DNA of 64,000 nucleotides from positions 15,328-79,327 of the forward strand of contig CAVSNS010000032.1 in the NCBI GenBank assembly GCA_963729325.1, written 5' to 3'. Shown one piece after another: positions 36,838 to 46,331 of the stretch. The translations under genes and the position numbers were made by a program. Source of the DNA: JABCYV01 sp963729325. GTDB taxonomy: Bacteria; Acidobacteriota; Terriglobia; Terriglobales; Acidobacteriaceae. Numbering within the stretch: position 1 is the stretch's first letter; the number at the start of each line of letters is the position of its first letter. Below the pieces are notes generated by a model that made no database searches, was not told the DNA's origin, and saw only the letters and a program-made list of their open reading frames with translations.

Positions 36838-39274
36838 TCACATCAGCCAGACCGCATCCACATCCACGATCACCTGCGTGCGCGGAATCTTCTGCTGTGC
36901 GGCATAAGCCAGCATCGAACGCAGAAGGGAATTCAGCTTTTCCCGGCTGGCTGACTTCAGGACAAAATGATAACGGTAATCTCGCTTGAGTCGCAGGATC
37001 GGCGCTGCTGCCGGGCCTAGCACGCGGATACCCTCATGCCGCGTCTTTTCGAACCACTTTCCCAAAATGCCTGACCACTCGAGCGCTTGGTCCAGCTTGT
37101 CGCTGCGAATGACGACATTGGCCAGCGCGCTGTACGGCGGATAGTGCATCCAACTCCGGAAGCGCAACTCTTTCTCGTAGAAGCCGGCAAAGTCGTGCTG
37201 GGCCGCATACTGCACCGCATAGTGGTCCGGAAAATAAGTCTGCAAAACCACTTTGCCCGGAGTCTGTCCGCGCCCCGCGCGTCCCGCAACTTGCGTGAGC
37301 AACTGAAAGGTACGCTCCGCTGCGCGGAAATCAGGGAATCCCAGGGCCGCATCGGCCCCGACAACCCCCACCAGCGTGACCCCGTGGATGTCGTGTCCCT
37401 TGGCAATCATCTGCGTGCCTACCAGCGAGATCAAGTTCGCCCTCATCCAGCGCGTTCAGGGCGCGCTCGAAGTCCTCGCGGCCGCGCACCGTGTCACGAT
37501 CCAGGCGTCCGATGCGTGCCTGGGGAAACATTCCATGCAGCAGTTCCTCAAGTTTCTCGGAACCGGTCCCGAGGAAGTAAACGTATTCGCTGCCACAATG
37601 CACGCAGGCTTTTGGCACCGCCGCAGTGTATCCACAATAATGGCACTCCATCCGCTGCGAGCGCTTGTGGTGCGTCATGGCGATAGCGCAGTTCCTGCAT
37701 TCCAATGTTTTGCCACAGGTGCGGCAAAGAGCAAGAGGAGAATATCCGCGCCGGTTAAGCAGCACCATAACCTGCTCTTTGCGATCGAACCGCTCCTTGA
37801 TTTCTTGCGCCAGCTTGCGCGAGATGATCTGCTCGCTTCCCGTTTCCTGAAACTCCTGGCGCATGTCGACGATTTCCACCTCAGGCAAGGGCCGCTGCTC
37901 TACCCGATCCGGCAGTTCGAGCAGTGTGTATTTGTGTTTCTTCGCATTGAAGTACGATTCCAGCGATGGCGTCGCCGAACCCAGCACCACGACCGCATTC
38001 GCCATCTTCGCCCGCATCACCGCCACGTCGCGCGCGTGATACCGCGGAGTCTCTTCCTGCTTGTAGGAAGAATCCTGCTCCTCATCGACAATCAGCAGCG
38101 CCAGGTCCGACACCGGCGCAAAGACCGCCGAGCGCGTGCCCACCACCATACGGGCTTCGCCGCGTCTGATGCGGTGCCACTGCTGGGCCCTCTCCTGGTC
38201 AGAGAGCGCGGAATGCAGAATTGCAACTTCATCTCCAAATACTTGATGCAAGTCCGCCGCCACCGCCGGCGTCAGACCGATCTCCGGCACCAGCAGAATC
38301 GCTGACCGTCCGGCTTCGAGCACTGATCGCATGCCGGCGAGATAGATCGCGGTCTTGCCAGACCCGGTGACTCCGTGCAGCAGCATGCCTGTAAACTTGC
38401 CGGTCTTCACGTTATCCTCGATGCGCCGCAACGCTTCCTGCTGCGCGCCGTTGAACTGGAAATTGAAGGGAGATGGCCGGGCTTTAAGGCGAGATACGGT
38501 GAAGTCTGCCGGCTCTTCCATAATGTCAACCATGCCACGCTTCACCAAAGTGGCCAGCGTGGTCTTGGGGACGTCCAGCGCCTGCAGGGTTTCCACCGCG
38601 ACTCTTCCTCCGGCTGCGGCGAGCGTGTCAATCAGACCGTGCTGATTGGAATTGAGTTTGCCCTCAGCCGTCTTCAGAACGGCAGTCTTCACGGTGCGGA
38701 CGGCATCGCGAACATCCGACAAATCTTCTCGCACGATCCATTTCTTCCGAATCATGCCGGCGAGCAACGATTTAGTAACGCGGGTCGACGCGCGCATACT
38801 TTCTTCCCGCACCATCTCTTTTTCGGCGAGGTAATCGAGGACGCGGAACTCAGCCAGTTGCTCTTCGTGTGTTTTCCGAGAGCGACGCGAAGATCCCGAC
38901 ATGCCCGCCAAATGCAGCGCCAGTAGCCCCCCTTCAGCGATGCGATAGCCGATCGTTCGCTTGAACTCCGCGGCCAACGGGAGCATTGTGTGAAACACGT
39001 CCCCGATCGGCGCGAGGTAGTAATCGGCTATCCACCTGCCCAAACGAATGAGTTGTTCGTCCAGAACTGGCGCCGCATCAAGCACACTGAACAGGTTCTT
39101 AATTTGAACTTTCGGTTTGCGATCGTGCAGTTCTGTCACCACCCCCGACAGGCGCTGCTGACGAAAGGGAACGACCACTCGGCCGCCGACTACTGGAATC
39201 ATGCCGTCTGGAATTCGGTAGGTGAAGACGGTGTCCAGCGGTACCGGCAAAGCAACGTCGCAGAAATCAGGCAT
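36838..39274 (-). CDS. priA: Primosomal protein N' (replication restart helicase), one frameshift
   Basis: Reloads the replisome at stalled forks. N-terminal DNA-binding region (VALPVPLDTVFTYRIPDG), Walker A HGVTGSGKTAIYLAGM, motif II VDEEQDSSYKQ (commonly DEEH; here Gln), SATPSLESYF, and eight zinc cysteines in CRTCGKTLECRNC and CHYCGYTAAVPKACVHC. The frame changes near 37,435; GTQMIAKGHDIHGVTLVGVV and AERTFQLLTQVAGRAGRG continue in the next frame to the true end. At about 812 residues it is full length. Because PriA is usually important for growth, the shift supports a sequencing indel. Confidence 0.93.
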
Positions 39275-39329
39275 GCATGGGGAAGAATAAACCAGAGTAA
39301 ACGCGAAAGTGTGCCAGCAACGCCATATC

Positions 39330-40145
39330 TCACTCGACGCTTTTGGCAGGCATGGGAAGTCGAAGTTCTTTCATCACCATCTGCAGATCTTTCCAGGCTT
39401 CTTTCTTCTGGCGCGGATCGCGCAATAAGAACGCTGGATGATAGGTGACGGCAAGTTTCGTTCCACGGAAGTCGTACCAGTGACCGCGCAGCTCGGACAT
39501 GGGCGCATTAATCGCCAACAAGGTCTTCGCGGCCACTGCGCCTAACGCCACAATGGCCTTCGGCTGGATCACAGCGATTTGCCGCATCAAAAACGGAGAA
39601 CAGGTTTCGCATTCTTCGCGCTCCGGAGTACGATTTCCCGGCGGGCGACACTTGATAATATTTGCGATGTACACCTCTTCGCGCCGCAGTCCCATGGCCT
39701 TGATCATGTTGTTGAGCAACTGGCCGGCGCGCCCCACAAAGGGCTCGCCCTGTTGATCTTCGTCCGCGCCGGGAGCTTCGCCAATAAACATGAGATCGGC
39801 TTGCGGATTGCCCACGCCGAAGACAATCTGTTTGCGCCCCTGTTTGTGGAGGGGGCAGCGGGTGCAATCCCCCAGATCCTCCCGGATCAACCGCAGTGCT
39901 TTGGCTGGGTCCGCGATCCCGGTCTCAGGTTTCGGGCTTCCTACCTCAAACGCGCGTTCCTTGCCGAGGGATACGTCAACAGCAGCTCTGGCTCTAGGCG
40001 TCATGTCTTCCGGTCCGAGATCTTGTGGTTCGGGGCTAGCCGAAGGTATGGGGGGCGTTTCGCGGCGATAGAAATCGTAGATACCCAGTTCGTTGTAATA
40101 GCGGATGCGTTCGGCGAGCGCGCGGCGGAGTTCGGGATCCAGCAC
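39330..40145 (-). CDS. Uracil-DNA glycosylase, family 4 (Fe-S type)
   Basis: Removes uracil from DNA. Iron-sulfur cysteines: CTRCPL and, further on, KCRPPGNRTPEREECETC. The active-site motif GEAPGADEDQQGEPFVGRAG and the His loop VTYHPAFLLRDP are intact. An N-terminal extension of about 90 residues, rich in Pro and acidic residues, precedes the domain, as in several Acidobacteriota and thermophile family-4 proteins. The start is GTG 40145, 3 bases after coaBC. Confidence 0.9.
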   Translation of the reverse strand: MLDPELRRALAERIRYYNELGIYDFYRRETPPIPSASPEPQDLGPEDMTPRARAAVDVSLGKERAFEVGSPKPETGIADPAKALRLIREDLGDCTRCPLHKQGRKQIVFGVGNPQADLMFIGEAPGADEDQQGEPFVGRAGQLLNNMIKAMGLRREEVYIANIIKCRPPGNRTPEREECETCSPFLMRQIAVIQPKAIVALGAVAAKTLLAINAPMSELRGHWYDFRGTKLAVTYHPAFLLRDPRQKKEAWKDLQMVMKELRLPMPAKSVE

Positions 40146-40148
40146 GCG

Positions 40149-41384
40149 TTACTTTCCAGCACGGGCGGGGATGTTCTGCAGCTTGCGCAGGCGGACAATC
40201 TGATCGAGCACGCGCTGCGCCACTTCCCACTTGGTAGTTTCGGGCACTTCCACGACCTCGCCGTGGGTGATGATTGTAACCGCGTTCCGCTCTGAATCGA
40301 AGCCGACGCCTTCTTGAGAGACGTCATTGACCACGATTGCATCCAGCGATTTGGAAGCCAGTTTTTTGCGGGCATTTTCCAAAACATTTTCAGTCTCGGC
40401 CGCAAAGCCGACAACAATCTGCGGTCGCGCAATCTTCGTTTGTTTGTGACGCGCCACTTCCGCCAGAATATCTACTGTGGGTTCGAGATCCAACGACATC
40501 GGACCAGTGCGCTTAATCTTTTGCGACGCGGGAGATTTCGGCCGATAGTCCGACACGGCCGCGGTCTTGATAACAATTGTGGCTCCGGGCAAAAATTTTA
40601 GGACTGCTTGGCGCATTTCCTCGGCGGATTCCACGCGCGTGACTTCAGCCGCTCCCGGCGGTGTCAGCGAGGTAGGACCGCTGATCAGCAACGTCCGCGC
40701 GCCGCGGCGTAGGGCCGATTCGGCCAGAGCGTACCCCATGCGCCCACTCGACCGGTTGGTCAGATAGCGTACCGGGTCGATTTTCTCCCGGGTGGGACCA
40801 GCAGTGATCAATACGGTCTCACCTGCGAGATCTTGCGAGGCACCGAGCGCTTCCATGGTTGCGGCAATAATCGCTTCATTATCAGCCAGCCGGCCGGGAC
40901 CAGTCATGCCGCAGGCCAGGTATCCCTCGTCCGGTTCGACCACCCGCACCCCACGCGCCTTCAGGATCTCCACGTTCGTCCGCGTAGCTGGATGGTTCCA
41001 CATGTTTACATTCATGGCGGGAGCTACCACGACGGGAGCTGTGGTGGCTAAATAGAGTGTGGTCAGGAAATCAGACGCAATGCCCTGGGCGAACTTGGCG
41101 AGCAGATCCGCGGTTGCGGGCGCGACCAGCAGCGCATCAATCGACTGCGCCACGGCGATGTGTTCGACTGCCGAATCGATATTGGGCTCGACGTTCTCTC
41201 CGGCGAACATCTCAGTAATAACTTTCTGACCCGAAAGAGCGGCGAAGGTCAGCGGACGGACAAATTCCTGTGCGGCGCGAGTCATGATGACTTGCACGTG
41301 GACGCCGCGTTCCTGCAACAGGCGCACAATTTCCGCCGCCTTGTATGCCGCGATTCCGCCACTGACGCCGAGTGCAACTTTCAT
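40149..41384 (-). CDS. coaBC: Bifunctional phosphopantothenoylcysteine decarboxylase / phosphopantothenate-cysteine ligase
   Basis: Two steps of coenzyme A synthesis. The CoaC flavoprotein domain (residues 1-180) shows VSGGIAAYKAAEIVRLL, the catalytic His in AVEHIAVAQ, PAMNVNMWNHPAT and YLACGMTGPGRL. The CoaB domain (about 190-400) has LITAGPTREKIDPVRYLTNR, IKTAAVSDYRP and NDVSQEGVGFDSERNAV. Length of 411 aa is typical. It belongs to the gmk-rpoZ-coaBC cluster. Confidence 0.95.
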   Translation of the reverse strand: MKVALGVSGGIAAYKAAEIVRLLQERGVHVQVIMTRAAQEFVRPLTFAALSGQKVITEMFAGENVEPNIDSAVEHIAVAQSIDALLVAPATADLLAKFAQGIASDFLTTLYLATTAPVVVAPAMNVNMWNHPATRTNVEILKARGVRVVEPDEGYLACGMTGPGRLADNEAIIAATMEALGASQDLAGETVLITAGPTREKIDPVRYLTNRSSGRMGYALAESALRRGARTLLISGPTSLTPPGAAEVTRVESAEEMRQAVLKFLPGATIVIKTAAVSDYRPKSPASQKIKRTGPMSLDLEPTVDILAEVARHKQTKIARPQIVVGFAAETENVLENARKKLASKSLDAIVVNDVSQEGVGFDSERNAVTIITHGEVVEVPETTKWEVAQRVLDQIVRLRKLQNIPARAGK

Positions 41385-41468
41385 AGGGTCTTCCGTGCCG
41401 CCGATCCGCGCATAAAACCCGGTTCGCCTTTCACAGTTTTGATTGCTATGCGGAGGAGTAGGATTCGG

Positions 41469-41705
41469 CTATTCCTTAGCTAAGGCCTTATCCAGCATTT
41501 CATTGGCTACTTCCGCCGGAGACCGGGGGATTTCCGGGATCAGCCACTTTACCTTGCCCGCCTTGATCTCATCCTGCGCGATTCGGCAAGGCTTGCGCGA
41601 ATGTGTTTCGATGACGGGCGGCGCTCCACCCTGCAATTGCCGCGCGCGCCGCGCTGCCACCAGGATGTACCGATAGTTGCTGTCGAACCCTTCCATCAAC
41701 TTCAT
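41469..41705 (-). CDS. rpoZ: RNA polymerase omega subunit
   Basis: Small subunit that helps assemble RNA polymerase and bind ppGpp. Sequence MKLMEGFDSNYRYILVAARRARQLQGG continues with the conserved KPCRIAQDEIKAGKV region. ATG 41705 has GGGAG 8 bases upstream; the frame extends to 41744 inside gmk without support. It is placed between gmk and coaBC, the classical order. Confidence 0.9.
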   Translation of the reverse strand: MKLMEGFDSNYRYILVAARRARQLQGGAPPVIETHSRKPCRIAQDEIKAGKVKWLIPEIPRSPAEVANEMLDKALAKE

Positions 41706-41721
41706 GATTTTCTCCCTGCCG

Positions 41722-42411
41722 TTAGCGTGCCGCCGTAGTTGCAAACGAGGCCAAAATGGGTTGCAAGCGTTCTCGCACGTTGTTTAAACGGCAACGTTCG
41801 GCCCTGGCCAGCATGTTGTCATCCTCGGCGGATCTTTGTTCTCGAACTCCTGAGTGCTTCAGCCGTTCCGCCAGAAGGATCGACTGCAGCGCTTGGATGG
41901 AATCATCCAGGCGGTCGTTCACCAAAATATAGTCGTATTTCGGGTAATTCTCAATCTCCCGAGTGGCCGTGGCCAAACGGCGATGAATTACGGCCTCCGA
42001 ATCCTGGCCCCGGTCGCGTAAGCGAGATTCCAGTTCCGTACGATTCGGGGGCAAAATGAAGATACTGACCGCGTCAGGGATCTTTTGCTTGATTTGCGCT
42101 GCTCCTTGCACATCAATGTCCAGTAACAAATCGTGCTTGCTCTGTTTGGCCTTCTCCAAATAATGCTTCGCTGTGCCGTAGTAATTGCCGAATACATCGG
42201 CATACTCCAGAAAGTCGCCATTCTTGATCATTTGCTCGAATTCGGCGCGCGAGACAAAGAAATATTCTCTTCCGTTCTGCTCGTTACCGCGCGGCGGCCT
42301 GGTTGTATACGAGACGGAGAAATCGAGGTCCGGAACAATCTGCCGCGCCCGATTTACCAGGGTCGATTTGCCCGAGCCGGAAGGGGCCGAGATGATGTAC
42401 ACCGTCGTCAT
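41722..42411 (-). CDS. gmk: Guanylate kinase, 229 aa
   Basis: Phosphorylates GMP to GDP. P-loop ISAPSGSGKSTLV, GMP-binding SYTTRPPRGNEQNGREYFFV and FLEYADVFGNYYGT, LLLDIDVQGAAQIK, and the lid RLRDRGQDSEAVIHRRL. The C-terminal 25 residues exceed the common length. Its start overlaps the yicC stop (ATGA). Confidence 0.95.
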   Translation of the reverse strand: MTTVYIISAPSGSGKSTLVNRARQIVPDLDFSVSYTTRPPRGNEQNGREYFFVSRAEFEQMIKNGDFLEYADVFGNYYGTAKHYLEKAKQSKHDLLLDIDVQGAAQIKQKIPDAVSIFILPPNRTELESRLRDRGQDSEAVIHRRLATATREIENYPKYDYILVNDRLDDSIQALQSILLAERLKHSGVREQRSAEDDNMLARAERCRLNNVRERLQPILASFATTAAR

Positions 42412-43310
42412 TCGAGGTTCTGCACCTGCTCGCGGGCCTTTTCGATCTCAGTCTTGATGACCAGCCCCATCTCGGTGATTTTCAGAGCCTCGCCCGCCAG
42501 TCCCGAAGTCTTCGAAAGCAGCGTATTGGCTTCACGATTCATCTCCTGCAGTAAAAAATCCAGCTTCTTTCCGACCTCGCTACCCTCATCGAGCAAGCCC
42601 AGAAAATGTTTAACGTGCGTATCCAGGCGGACCAACTCCTCCTGGATGTCGCTGCGATCCACAAGCAATGCCGCTTCCTGCAGAATGCGTTCCGGCTCAA
42701 CCTGTGCGCCGATCAACTCTTGCATGCGGCCTCGGAGCCTCTCCACATAAGTTTGCAGCACCGCCCGGCGATGCTGCTCAACTCCTTCGAATGCCTTGGT
42801 CACATGGGCCATGCGTTGCCGTAACTCCCGTTCAATACCGCGGCCTTCCTCTTCCCGCATCTGGTTCAGCTGGCTAAGAACCTCCTCCACCTTGGCCAGC
42901 ACGGAGGCTTCCACTTGACCGTTGGCGGGGAGAGCCGCGGTGTCGAGCGCGCCCGGCATACGCAGAACCGCATTCAAGTCGAGTGGCGCCGCCAGACCGT
43001 ACTCTGCCGCGGCAACGCGAAATGCTTGAATGTAGCCGCCCACGATCTGCCGGTTCAGTGAAAAGCCCTCGCTTCCACCCCGCTCCAGATTCAATGTCAG
43101 CTCCACGTGACCCCGTCCCAGTTTGTCTTTCAGCAGCCTGCGCAATTTCATTTCCAACGAATCGCTGCCGCTGGGCATGCGGAAATGTACATCCAGAAAA
43201 CGATGATTCACCGACTTCAGCGACAGAGTGAAACTAAGCTGGCCGTTGCCCTGCGCATCCGTAACCTGCCCCTTAACCTGGGCGAAACCCGTCATGGAGC
43301 GGATGGCCAT
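42408..43310 (-). CDS. yicC: YicC-family endoribonuclease, 300 aa
   Basis: MAIRSMTGFAQVKGQV start, KSVNHRFLDVHFRMP, and the C-terminal domain GKKLDFLLQEMNREANTL ending EIEKAREQVQNLE are diagnostic of YicC (YicC N and DUF1732 domains). Members have been characterised as RNases affecting sRNA stability. It leads the gmk-rpoZ-coaBC group and overlaps gmk. Confidence 0.92.
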   Translation of the reverse strand: MAIRSMTGFAQVKGQVTDAQGNGQLSFTLSLKSVNHRFLDVHFRMPSGSDSLEMKLRRLLKDKLGRGHVELTLNLERGGSEGFSLNRQIVGGYIQAFRVAAAEYGLAAPLDLNAVLRMPGALDTAALPANGQVEASVLAKVEEVLSQLNQMREEEGRGIERELRQRMAHVTKAFEGVEQHRRAVLQTYVERLRGRMQELIGAQVEPERILQEAALLVDRSDIQEELVRLDTHVKHFLGLLDEGSEVGKKLDFLLQEMNREANTLLSKTSGLAGEALKITEMGLVIKTEIEKAREQVQNLE

Positions 43311-43323
43311 ATTTAGTCTTACC

Positions 43324-45168
43324 CTAATGTCCTACGCCAGCCTTGGGTTGTTCCAATTCTACAAACTGCAGATCGTGCAAACGGCGATAAGTACCGAGTT
43401 TCTGCATCAGTTCTTCGTGCGCGCCAATATCCGTGATGGTGCCGCTCTCCAACACGACGATGCGGTCAGCGCGTCGAACCGTCGAGAGCCGGTGTGCAAT
43501 CACGAAAACCGTGCGGCCCGTCATCAGGTTCTGGAGGGCGGATTGCACCAAAGCCTCGGACTCGCTATCCAGCGCCGACGTGGCTTCGTCAAGAATCAGA
43601 ATCGGTGCATTTTTCAGCAAGGCCCGTGCAATGGCAATCCGCTGCCGCTCGCCACCCGAAAGCCGCACCCCGCGTTCTCCAATCACGGTATCGTAGCCCG
43701 CTGGAAGTTCCATAATAAAGTCGTGCGCTAATGCGGCACGGGCCGCCGCCTCGACCTGCTTTTGCGAGACACTCGGCTGCCCGTATGCAATATTGTTGCG
43801 CAGACTGTCGTTAAAGAGCACGGTCTCCTGGGTGACAACGCCGATCTGCGAACGTAACGACGCCAGGGTAGTGTCGCGTACATCGCGCCCGTCAATCAGC
43901 AGCCGCCCCGAAGTTACGTCAAAGAATCGCGGGATCAGATGCACCAGAGTACTTTTGCCCGCGCCGCTCGAACCCACTACAGCCAGCACCTCACCCGCTG
44001 TCACTTCCAGGTTGATATCACGCAGGATCTCCCGCGAGCCATCGCCATTGGCCTCATAGGAGAAGCAAACGTCCTCAAAGCGAATGCTGTGAGAGAACGC
44101 AGGGATCGGTTTCGCACCCGCTTTCTCGGGAACTTCATCTTCCGTGTCCATGAACTTAAAGATTTCAGACGATGCGCCCAGCGCCTGCTGGAAATTGTTA
44201 TTGAACAGGGCGAATTTCCGTACCGGGTCATAGAGCTTGAAGACCGCGACAATGAAAGCCAGGAATGTTCCTGCGGTGAAAACGTGATGATTAATCTGCT
44301 CGCGGCCGAGCAGTAGCAGAAGGGCGATAGCGATGGCGCCAAAAATATCCATCAGGGGTGAGCTGATCGCCGCTGCTGCCACCGACCGCAGATTTGCTCG
44401 CAGAAGCCGCTGCCCCGCCTTACGGAAGCGCGCGATTTCCCATGACTCCATGCTGAAAGCCTTCACGATACGGTTGCCAGTGATGGTTTCATGGAGGATG
44501 TTCTGAATGTCTGCCAGCTTATCCTGACCGCGGCGCGTGGTTTGCCGTACCCGCCGGCCAATCCTCCCGGCAGAGAAAATAATGAAAGGCACAAACAACA
44601 GCAACACCCACGCCAGTTTTCCGCCCAACAGCACCACCACGATCGCGGTAAAGATCAAAGTAAAAAACTGCTGCAGAAACTCGGCCAGCACGCTCGACAT
44701 GGCGTACTGCACGCGTTCGATGTCATTAACGATCGTAGATACCAGAGTTCCGGTGGTGTGGTTCTGAAAAAAAGTCGCCGAGCGGCGCAGGATGGAGTTA
44801 TACAAATCGTCGCGCAGATCCGTGATCATCCCAAATCCTGCGCAGTTCACCAGGTACGTGCCGGCGTAGTCCAAAATGCCCTTCAGTACAGTTGCGGACA
44901 CCAGCGCAAACGCAACCACGGTCCAAGGATTCTGGAAGTGAGATGGAACAAATTGCTGCAGGAAAACCGTGCTACTCGTACCAGGAACCTTGAAGAGCTG
45001 CATTTGGCGAGTGGGTGACGCCGGGTTCAAGACCCGATCGAAAATGGGGCCGATCAGCAGTACCCGAAAAGCGTCCAGCAGCCCTACCGCTGCCATCAAT
45101 AACACGGAAGAGAAAAACTGCCACCAGTACGGAAGGACGTAACGTACAAGGCGGGTCAGTTGCCGCAT
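43324..45168 (-). CDS. MsbA-like ABC exporter (transmembrane plus ATPase), 614 aa
   Basis: A homodimeric type-IV exporter half. Six helices occupy residues 1-330 (VLPYWWQFFSSVLLMAAVGL, GMITDLRDDLYNSILRRS, TTGTLVSTIVNDIERVQ). The nucleotide-binding domain follows with VVGSSGAGKSTLVHLIPRFF, VTQETVLFNDSLRNNIAYG, VRLSGGERQRIAIARALL, ILILDEATSALDSESE and FVIAHRLSTV. It resembles lipid A/phospholipid flippase MsbA, but no lipopolysaccharide genes adjoin, so the cargo is uncertain. It lies 13 bases upstream of yicC. Confidence 0.88.
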   Translation of the reverse strand: MRQLTRLVRYVLPYWWQFFSSVLLMAAVGLLDAFRVLLIGPIFDRVLNPASPTRQMQLFKVPGTSSTVFLQQFVPSHFQNPWTVVAFALVSATVLKGILDYAGTYLVNCAGFGMITDLRDDLYNSILRRSATFFQNHTTGTLVSTIVNDIERVQYAMSSVLAEFLQQFFTLIFTAIVVVLLGGKLAWVLLLFVPFIIFSAGRIGRRVRQTTRRGQDKLADIQNILHETITGNRIVKAFSMESWEIARFRKAGQRLLRANLRSVAAAAISSPLMDIFGAIAIALLLLLGREQINHHVFTAGTFLAFIVAVFKLYDPVRKFALFNNNFQQALGASSEIFKFMDTEDEVPEKAGAKPIPAFSHSIRFEDVCFSYEANGDGSREILRDINLEVTAGEVLAVVGSSGAGKSTLVHLIPRFFDVTSGRLLIDGRDVRDTTLASLRSQIGVVTQETVLFNDSLRNNIAYGQPSVSQKQVEAAARAALAHDFIMELPAGYDTVIGERGVRLSGGERQRIAIARALLKNAPILILDEATSALDSESEALVQSALQNLMTGRTVFVIAHRLSTVRRADRIVVLESGTITDIGAHEELMQKLGTYRRLHDLQFVELEQPKAGVGH

Positions 45169-45328
45169 GGGGGGTTCCCGATGCGAAGCCAGACGCGGCC
45201 CGCTGCGGATGGAATCAGCATACTTGGCAATCCCTTATTCTACTGTAGAGACGCGACCTCTGGCGTCAGACATCGGACGCAGACGTCAAACCCTCACACC
45301 CACGTGGGAAAGCCGACAATCTGATTTC

Positions 45329-46264
45329 CTACTTCGGACTGTCCCGATGCATCACCTTGACCCGATATCCCGCTTTGCGCAGGCCTTTGCCCACATCCTC
45401 GGCAATCATCACCGAACGATGCTGGCCACCGGTGCAGCCGAAAGTAATGGTTAGATAGCTCTTGCCCTCCCGGATGTAGTGCGGCAACAGATACACCAGT
45501 AATTCGGAAATCCGCCGGATAAATTCCCTGGTTTGGGGAAATGACCGGATGTACTTCGCCACCTTGGGATCTCGTCCCGTGAGCGGGCGAAACTCGGGCA
45601 CGAAGTGAGGGTTGGGCAAGAAGCGGACGTCAAACATCAGGTCCGCGTCTTCTGGCACCCCGTGTTTGAAACCGAAACTAACACAGGAAACCAGGAGGTC
45701 TTTACCCGATTTCTGTTTCCGGAAACGTTCGGTAATGTAGGAACGCAGTTCATGAACGTTGAATTTGGAAGTATCAATCACCAGATCGGCGATGGCACGA
45801 ATGGGCCGCAGATGCTGGCGCTCGGCGGCAAGCGACGACTTTACCGGAGCATCAGTACCCAGTGGGTGCGGGCGGCGAGTCTCGCTGTAGCGGCGCAGCA
45901 GCACTGCCTCGTCTGCCTCCAAAAAGATCATCTTGGTCGGCAGCATGCGCTTCACCGACTTCACGATGGCGGGTAGTTCTTCCAGTTGCGAGCCTTCGCG
46001 GACGTCGACCACCAGGGCGGTACGTTCGATCTCAGAAGACTGCCCCACCAGTTCGGCAAAGCGTGGCATCAGCTCTACGGGAAGATTGTCTACACAGTAG
46101 TAGCCGAGATCCTCAAAAGCCTTGAGGACTGAAGCTTTGCCCGACCCGCTCATTCCGGTGATGATGACCAGTTCGCCAGGCGGGCGGGGGGCCGTGGGCG
46201 CGGTGGTGGGGGCAGTTTTCTTTGGTTTCCGCTTGATTCTTCGGGTGAGCCTGCGCCGGGCCAT
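45329..46264 (-). CDS. rapZ: RNase adapter protein RapZ (YvcJ family)
   Basis: P-loop protein that binds small RNA or nucleotide and regulates amino-sugar metabolism in enterics. A basic, Pro/Thr-rich N-terminal tail of 30 residues precedes LVIITGMSGSGKASVLKAFED, GYYCVDNLPVELMP, IFLEADEAVLLRRYSETRRPHPL and the C-terminal effector domain (LVSCVSFGFKHGVPEDADL, DVRFLPNPHF, LTITFGCTGGQHRSV). Full length and intact. The basic tail is longer than usual. Confidence 0.92.
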   Translation of the reverse strand: MARRRLTRRIKRKPKKTAPTTAPTAPRPPGELVIITGMSGSGKASVLKAFEDLGYYCVDNLPVELMPRFAELVGQSSEIERTALVVDVREGSQLEELPAIVKSVKRMLPTKMIFLEADEAVLLRRYSETRRPHPLGTDAPVKSSLAAERQHLRPIRAIADLVIDTSKFNVHELRSYITERFRKQKSGKDLLVSCVSFGFKHGVPEDADLMFDVRFLPNPHFVPEFRPLTGRDPKVAKYIRSFPQTREFIRRISELLVYLLPHYIREGKSYLTITFGCTGGQHRSVMIAEDVGKGLRKAGYRVKVMHRDSPK

Positions 46265-46331
46265 CTCGGCCGATGGTAGCAGGGACAGTTAGGGGCCGCT
46301 AGTTGCTGGAATGGTTGCAGGCCCGAGTTTC

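Noticed and set aside
37376..38305. 309-codon plus-strand open frame inside priA
   Set aside because: Priority given to PriA motifs on the minus strand; the plus frame has no recognisable protein.
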